A stretch of 12,105 nucleotides of DNA from Verrucomicrobiota bacterium (GTDB taxonomy: Bacteria > Verrucomicrobiota > Verrucomicrobiia > Limisphaerales > JAFMIX01), in contig JAPLTZ010000389.1 in the NCBI GenBank assembly GCA_026397895.1, positions 1 through 12,105 of the forward strand, written 5' to 3'. The notes under the pieces were generated by a model. That model saw only the letters and a list, made by a program, of their open reading frames with translations. It did no database searches and had not been told where the DNA came from. This document shows positions 8,718 through 12,105 of this stretch, one piece after another. The first letter of the stretch is position 1. Each line of letters begins with the position of its first letter. The translations under genes and the position numbers were made by a program.

Positions 8718-11700
8718 GTGTCGGACTCGTTGAAGTCGCCGGAAATTGAATACATGTCGCCGGGGTAAAGCGCGAACAGGTTCGTGGCGAAGAAATTGGT
8801 GATGGCGGCGGTCTCGGCAAGGCGCTTATCCGGGAACGCACCAGACTTCAGGTGCGTGGTGAAGACGTGGAGCGGTTTGGGATAGCCGGGCACATCAATC
8901 TGCGCCTCGAACAGATCGCGGGTAAAGTTGCCGCTGTAACCAAACGGCGTCAAATCTGCGCCGTCCAGCCAACTGTCACTGCGGGTGATCGGGTAACGGC
9001 TGGCGATGGCGCTGCCGATGAAGCCGTCGTTGCCGGGGCTGACGACGACGGTGTAACCGGCGAGGAACGTGGCGGCCCAGTTCGTCATCTCGTAGGCGTA
9101 GAGGACGGGGATTTCGTTGAAGGCGATAATGTCGGGCTGGAGGTAGGTGATTTCGCGGGCGATGGCCTGCACCTGTGCGGCGTTCGTGCTCCAATCCGCC
9201 GCGCCATTGCCCTTCACGTTGTAGTGCAGGAGCGAGAAGTGCGCGAGGTTCGTGGTCACGGCGACGGTGAAGGTGTTGGTGGCGCTCAACGGCGGCACGC
9301 CATCGTCGGTGACGACGGTGGTGAAGGTGGCGACGGTCTGGAACTGGTTCGTGGCCGGCGTCCAAGTGATGAAACCGGTGTTGGTGTTGATGGTCGCACC
9401 GAAAGGCGCGGCGAGCAGCGCGTAGCTCAACGTGTTCGTCGGGATGTCGTCGTCCTGCGCCACGTTCAACACGGTGAAGGTGCTGTAGGCGGTGATGACG
9501 GCGTTGGTCGGCACGCCGGGCGTGAAATACGGCGCGGAGTTGGTCTCATTGACGATGACGATGAAGAAATTCGTGGCGCTCAACGGCGGCGCGCCGTTGT
9601 CGGTGGCGATGGTGGTGATGATGTTGGTCGAAGGGCCGTCGGCTTCAAGCGGCGCGAGCGTGATGACGCCGGTGATGGGATCAATGCTCGCCCACGCGGG
9701 CGGGTTGTCCAAGGCGTAGGTCAGCGTGTTGGTCGGGTAGCCGATGTCCGTGGCGGTGTTGGTGACGTAATTGGTGGTCAGCTCGTCCATGACGAGGTCG
9801 GGCGGGTTGGTGTCGAACGCCGGGCCGGGGATGACTTCCTCGGCGAGGATGGTGTAGGTAATGGGGTTGGTCTCGTTGTTCGGGACACCGAGATACCATT
9901 CCATGTTCAGGCTGGGCAGGCCGGCGTTGGTCTGGACGAGGATGAATTCAAAGTTCGTCCCGGTGCGGCGGCTTTCGGCGAAGAAATCCGGCGCGATGGG
10001 CAGGCGGTTGGTCTGGACGACGAGATCACCGTCGCCGCTCAGGTTGTAGAGCAGGAAGAGAATCGCCCGCGGCGAATTCGTGGTGGTGTAGCGGAAAACA
10101 TTCGTGAGCACCGCGCCCGGCCCGGAACTGTAATTGAGCGGCACGGCGTTGGTGAGGTTGATGATGGTGGGGATGGTGGTGATGTTCGTGGCGCTGACCA
10201 TGACGGTGACGATGACCGGGCCGACGACGCCGACGGTGTCGGTGTTGGTGGCGTAGAAGCCGAAGGACGCAAAGCCGGTGTAGTTCGTGGCGGGCGTGAA
10301 GGTGGCAGTGTGATTGGTCAGGGTAACGGTGCCGTTGGCGACGGGGAACACCTGGTAGGTCATGTTGCCGGTGTTGCCGACCTGCTGGTAAAGGTCCACG
10401 TCCACGGGCGTGTTGCTGACGGTCAGGGCATGGGGATCGGCCAGCCAGTTGAGATATTCTTCGAGGTCGGTGTAGCCGTCGTTGTCGCGGTCGTTGTTGT
10501 TGTGCGCCACGGCCGGATTGAAGCCGAAGGTGATGCTCCAGTAATCCGGGATGCCGTCCTGATCGGAATCGGCGGCGTAGGGCAGCGCGGCCAGCGCCGG
10601 CCAGCCGCCGACGTCGTCCTGTGAGTTGATGATCTGGCCGGACTGGGTGCGGACGTTGCCCACGATGCGCAAATCCACGGCGTCGCGCTGCTGGTAGTCG
10701 CCGACAAAGTCCAGGACGCGTTCGTAGGCCAGGAACGCGGGGTCGGCGTAAATATCCGGCAGGACAAACGGCACCTCGTTGGTGGTGAATTTGTTGGTGA
10801 ACATGTTCCAGCCGGTGTCCACGCCGACGTGAATGTCGTTCGGGTCGCGCTCGATGATGTTGTTCGTCTGGTAAATCCAGGTGTTGGTGCTGCCGCCCCA
10901 GAAGGCGGTGTTGGTGGTCACGCGGTCGGGGTTGCCGGGGAAATTCGTGCCGGCGAAATCCGGCCCGACGATGAAATAGTTGTCAATGTAGTTGAGGCGG
11001 TTGGTGAAGCCGGTCGGGTTATCCGCCGTGTCATCGCCGGAAAAGCCCGGCATCACGGCCCAGTTGTAAACGACGTTGTTGATGAAATCCAAACTCAGGT
11101 TGTCGCCGACGCGCGGGTTGGCGCTGTGGTTGTCGGCGTAAAGATTGTGGTGGAGGCTCACCGTGCCGTGGCCGTAGCGCAACCGCGCGCCGTCGCCGTG
11201 TAATCCGTTGGTGTGGCAGGAGTCGTTGAGACTGTCGGCGATCATGGACCACTGGACGGTGACGTTGGAAGAATTGAGGGTGGAGAGGACGTTCTCCACG
11301 CTCCATGAGGCGGAAACGTGGTCGGCGATGACGGCGGCGGCGTTTTCCAGACGCAGCGAGCTGTCCACGTTCACCGGGCAATTGCTGTCGCCGGGGCGGA
11401 AGCGCAGGTAGCGGATGACGACGTCGTGGGCGTTGCTCACCACGGTGGCCCAGCCGCGGACGGTGATGCCGTCGCCCGGCGCGGTCTGGCCGGCAAGGGT
11501 GAGATAGGAATTGGTGATGACCAACGGCCAGGCCAGCGTGATGTTGCCGGACACGTCAAATATAACGGTGCGGTTGCTGGTGCCGACGGCGTCGCGGAGA
11601 CTGCCGGAGCCGGAATCGTTCAGGTTGCTGACGTGGTAGACATCGCCGCCGCGCCCGCCTTCGGCACATTGCCCGGCGCCCTCGGCGGCGGGGAAGGCGG

Positions 11701-12105
11701 GGAAACATTGTTCATCCTTCACGGCGAGAATGGTGAAATTGATGGGGTTCGTCTCGTTGTTGGGCACGCCGAGATACCAGGTGGTGTTGATGTTGGTGAG
11801 GACGAGGTTGGTGCGGATGAGCATTAGCTCGGGATTGCGTCCCGGCTCCTGGCTGGTCTCGAAGAACGGCGGCGCGAGCGGCAGGAAGTTGGTCTGCGCG
11901 TTGAGGTCGCCGTCGCCGGTCAGGTTGTAGAGCTGGAAGTGGACTCCGCGGGCGTGGGAATTCGTGATGCTGAAGCGGAAGAAGTTGGTCAGCGCCGCGC
12001 CGGGGCCGGCGGTGTAGTTGAACGGCACGCCGTTGGTCAGGTCAATGATGGTCGGGCCGGCGGCGAAGAGCTCCTTGGCGATGATGGTGTAGCTCACGGC
12101 GTTGG
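8714..12105 (-). CDS. Giant secreted multidomain protein: PPC-like repeats, PL1-like pectate lyase, Ig repeats, EEP N-half (5'-partial, frameshifted)
   Basis: The frame is open at the right edge, so the true start and signal peptide lie outside; GTG 12097 is not the start. In protein order: the tail of one PPC-like repeat; a full PPC-like repeat (about 12060-11712: LYNLTGDGDL, WYLGVPNNETNP); a pectate-lyase-like beta-helix (about 11680-10580: LNDSGSGSLRDAV, VVIRYLRFRPGD, ADHVSASWSVEN, HHNLYADNHSANPRVG, QQRDAVDLRIVGNVRTQSG); a DSDQDGIPDYW / DNDGYTDLEEYL calcium-binding type-3-like segment (about 10560-10440); a beta domain; a second PPC-like repeat (about 10180-9840); two Ig/cadherin-like domains (about 9800-9250); and the first half of an EEP domain (LLHYNVKG, DIIAFNEIP, FTTHLKSG, SGDFNES). 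It stops at TGA 8716-8714, inside the EEP domain. The likely role is extracellular breakdown of pectin-like polymer plus a phosphodiesterase activity. Composition is strongly Thr/Asn-rich. Confidence 0.88.
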   Translation of the reverse strand, partial: NAVSYTIIAKELFAAGPTIIDLTNGVPFNYTAGPGAALTNFFRFSITNSHARGVHFQLYNLTGDGDLNAQTNFLPLAPPFFETSQEPGRNPELMLIRTNLVLTNINTTWYLGVPNNETNPINFTILAVKDEQCFPAFPAAEGAGQCAEGGRGGDVYHVSNLNDSGSGSLRDAVGTSNRTVIFDVSGNITLAWPLVITNSYLTLAGQTAPGDGITVRGWATVVSNAHDVVIRYLRFRPGDSNCPVNVDSSLRLENAAAVIADHVSASWSVENVLSTLNSSNVTVQWSMIADSLNDSCHTNGLHGDGARLRYGHGTVSLHHNLYADNHSANPRVGDNLSLDFINNVVYNWAVMPGFSGDDTADNPTGFTNRLNYIDNYFIVGPDFAGTNFPGNPDRVTTNTAFWGGSTNTWIYQTNNIIERDPNDIHVGVDTGWNMFTNKFTTNEVPFVLPDIYADPAFLAYERVLDFVGDYQQRDAVDLRIVGNVRTQSGQIINSQDDVGGWPALAALPYAADSDQDGIPDYWSITFGFNPAVAHNNNDRDNDGYTDLEEYLNWLADPHALTVSNTPVDVDLYQQVGNTGNMTYQVFPVANGTVTLTNHTATFTPATNYTGFASFGFYATNTDTVGVVGPVIVTVMVSATNITTIPTIINLTNAVPLNYSSGPGAVLTNVFRYTTTNSPRAILFLLYNLSGDGDLVVQTNRLPIAPDFFAESRRTGTNFEFILVQTNAGLPSLNMEWYLGVPNNETNPITYTILAEEVIPGPAFDTNPPDLVMDELTTNYVTNTATDIGYPTNTLTYALDNPPAWASIDPITGVITLAPLEADGPSTNIITTIATDNGAPPLSATNFFIVIVNETNSAPYFTPGVPTNAVITAYSTFTVLNVAQDDDIPTNTLSYALLAAPFGATINTNTGFITWTPATNQFQTVATFTTVVTDDGVPPLSATNTFTVAVTTNLAHFSLLHYNVKGNGAADWSTNAAQVQAIAREITYLQPDIIAFNEIPVLYAYEMTNWAATFLAGYTVVVSPGNDGFIGSAIASRYPITRSDSWLDGADLTPFGYSGNFTRDLFEAQIDVPGYPKPLHVFTTHLKSGAFPDKRLAETAAITNFFATNLFALYPGDMYSISGDFNESDT
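9250..9800 (-). repeat. Two tandem Ig/cadherin-like repeats
   Basis: Two modules of about 90 residues sharing the C-terminal block IATDNGAPPLSATNFFIVIV (near 9560-9628) and VVTDDGVPPLSATNTFTVAV (near 9260-9328). Both also carry a DIxxPTNTLxYAL strand. A third module with VVTDNGTPNLSATNTFTVVV lies at about 8172-8465, after the EEP domain. They are of the putative-Ig / cadherin-like type common in secreted proteins and probably act as spacers or in calcium-stabilised adhesion. Confidence 0.72.
9840..10180 (-). repeat. PPC-like protein repeat, copy B
   Basis: Second in-frame copy of the module at 11712-12060, placed after the pectate lyase and its linker. It reads PTIINLTNAVPLNYSSGPGA, LYNLSGDGDLVVQTNRLP and WYLGVPNNETNPITYTILA. 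The two copies are clearly homologous at protein level and still similar in DNA around the WYLGVPNNETNP block (about 9860-9900 against 11735-11780). Confidence 0.75.
11712..12060 (-). repeat. PPC-like protein repeat, copy A
   Basis: Encodes a module running from PTIIDLTNGVPFNYTAGPGA through LYNLTGDGDLNAQTNFLP to WYLGVPNNETNPINFTILA. It resembles bacterial pre-peptidase C-terminal (PPC) beta domains. It lies N-terminal to the pectate lyase domain. The 40 bp beyond it (to 12105) encode NAVSYTIIAKE, which matches the tail of the same module, so another copy probably lies just outside the window. Confidence 0.7.

Noticed and set aside
8710..8725. Programmed ribosomal frameshift in the giant gene
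   Set aside because: There is no slippery heptamer or obvious downstream structure, and a single-base omission explains the break more simply.
8852..10624. 590-codon open frame on the plus strand
   Set aside because: Antisense to the Ig/PPC region of the giant protein. Its Val/Gly/Asp/Arg-rich product with no motifs is the mirror of Thr/Asn-rich coding.
8100..12100. Scattered GTTGGT-type words suggesting a DNA repeat or CRISPR-like array
   Set aside because: Spacing is irregular and the words follow the reading frame as Thr-Asn codons; they reflect protein composition.

Overview
The window (12,105 bp, GC-rich) looks like a chromosomal segment of a Verrucomicrobiota bacterium, probably of the Pedosphaera/Limisphaerales type. 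This is inferred from the gene families, not from a marker gene: a propeller-type sensor kinase, a small secreted DUF1080-like protein, and a very large Thr/Asn-rich secreted protein with a pectate-lyase domain, Ig-like domains and a C-terminus ending in RFYQLRLWP. No rRNA, tRNA, CRISPR array, insertion sequence or phage gene was seen. Genes are tightly packed; the longest non-coding stretch is about 164 bp.

Layout. (1) 1-2519, +: 3' part of a hybrid periplasmic-propeller / Y_Y_Y / membrane / HisKA_3 sensor histidine kinase, open at the left edge. (2) 2550-3050, +: its partner NarL-type response regulator. The receiver domain is intact, but most of the LuxR-type DNA-binding domain is missing; the last 14 codons of that domain survive out of frame up to 3067. 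(3) 3092-3808, -: secreted DUF1080-like beta-sandwich protein. (4) 3973-5670, +: primary sigma factor RpoD, with a good candidate promoter at 3911-3939. (5) 5677-6513, -: FolE2, the metal-flexible GTP cyclohydrolase. (6) 6616-7548, +: secreted endonuclease/exonuclease/phosphatase (EEP) protein. (7) 7555-7857, -: small DUF971 protein with a CPCAGC cluster. (8) 7920-12105, -: one very large secreted protein whose start lies beyond the right edge. It is broken at 8714-8717 by what looks like a single missing base. It combines PPC-like repeats, a PL1-like pectate lyase, a calcium-binding type-3-like segment, Ig/cadherin-like repeats, a second EEP domain and an Fn3-like C-terminal domain.

How the genes relate. 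The kinase and regulator form an operon-like pair. Most other neighbours are convergent or divergent single genes: housekeeping (rpoD, folE2, DUF971) mixed with secreted carbohydrate or phosphodiester-active proteins. The most notable items are the pectate lyase plus EEP architecture of the large protein, the lesion that splits its EEP domain, and the regulator that has lost its DNA-binding core. I see no convincing evidence of a wholly new defence or mobile system.
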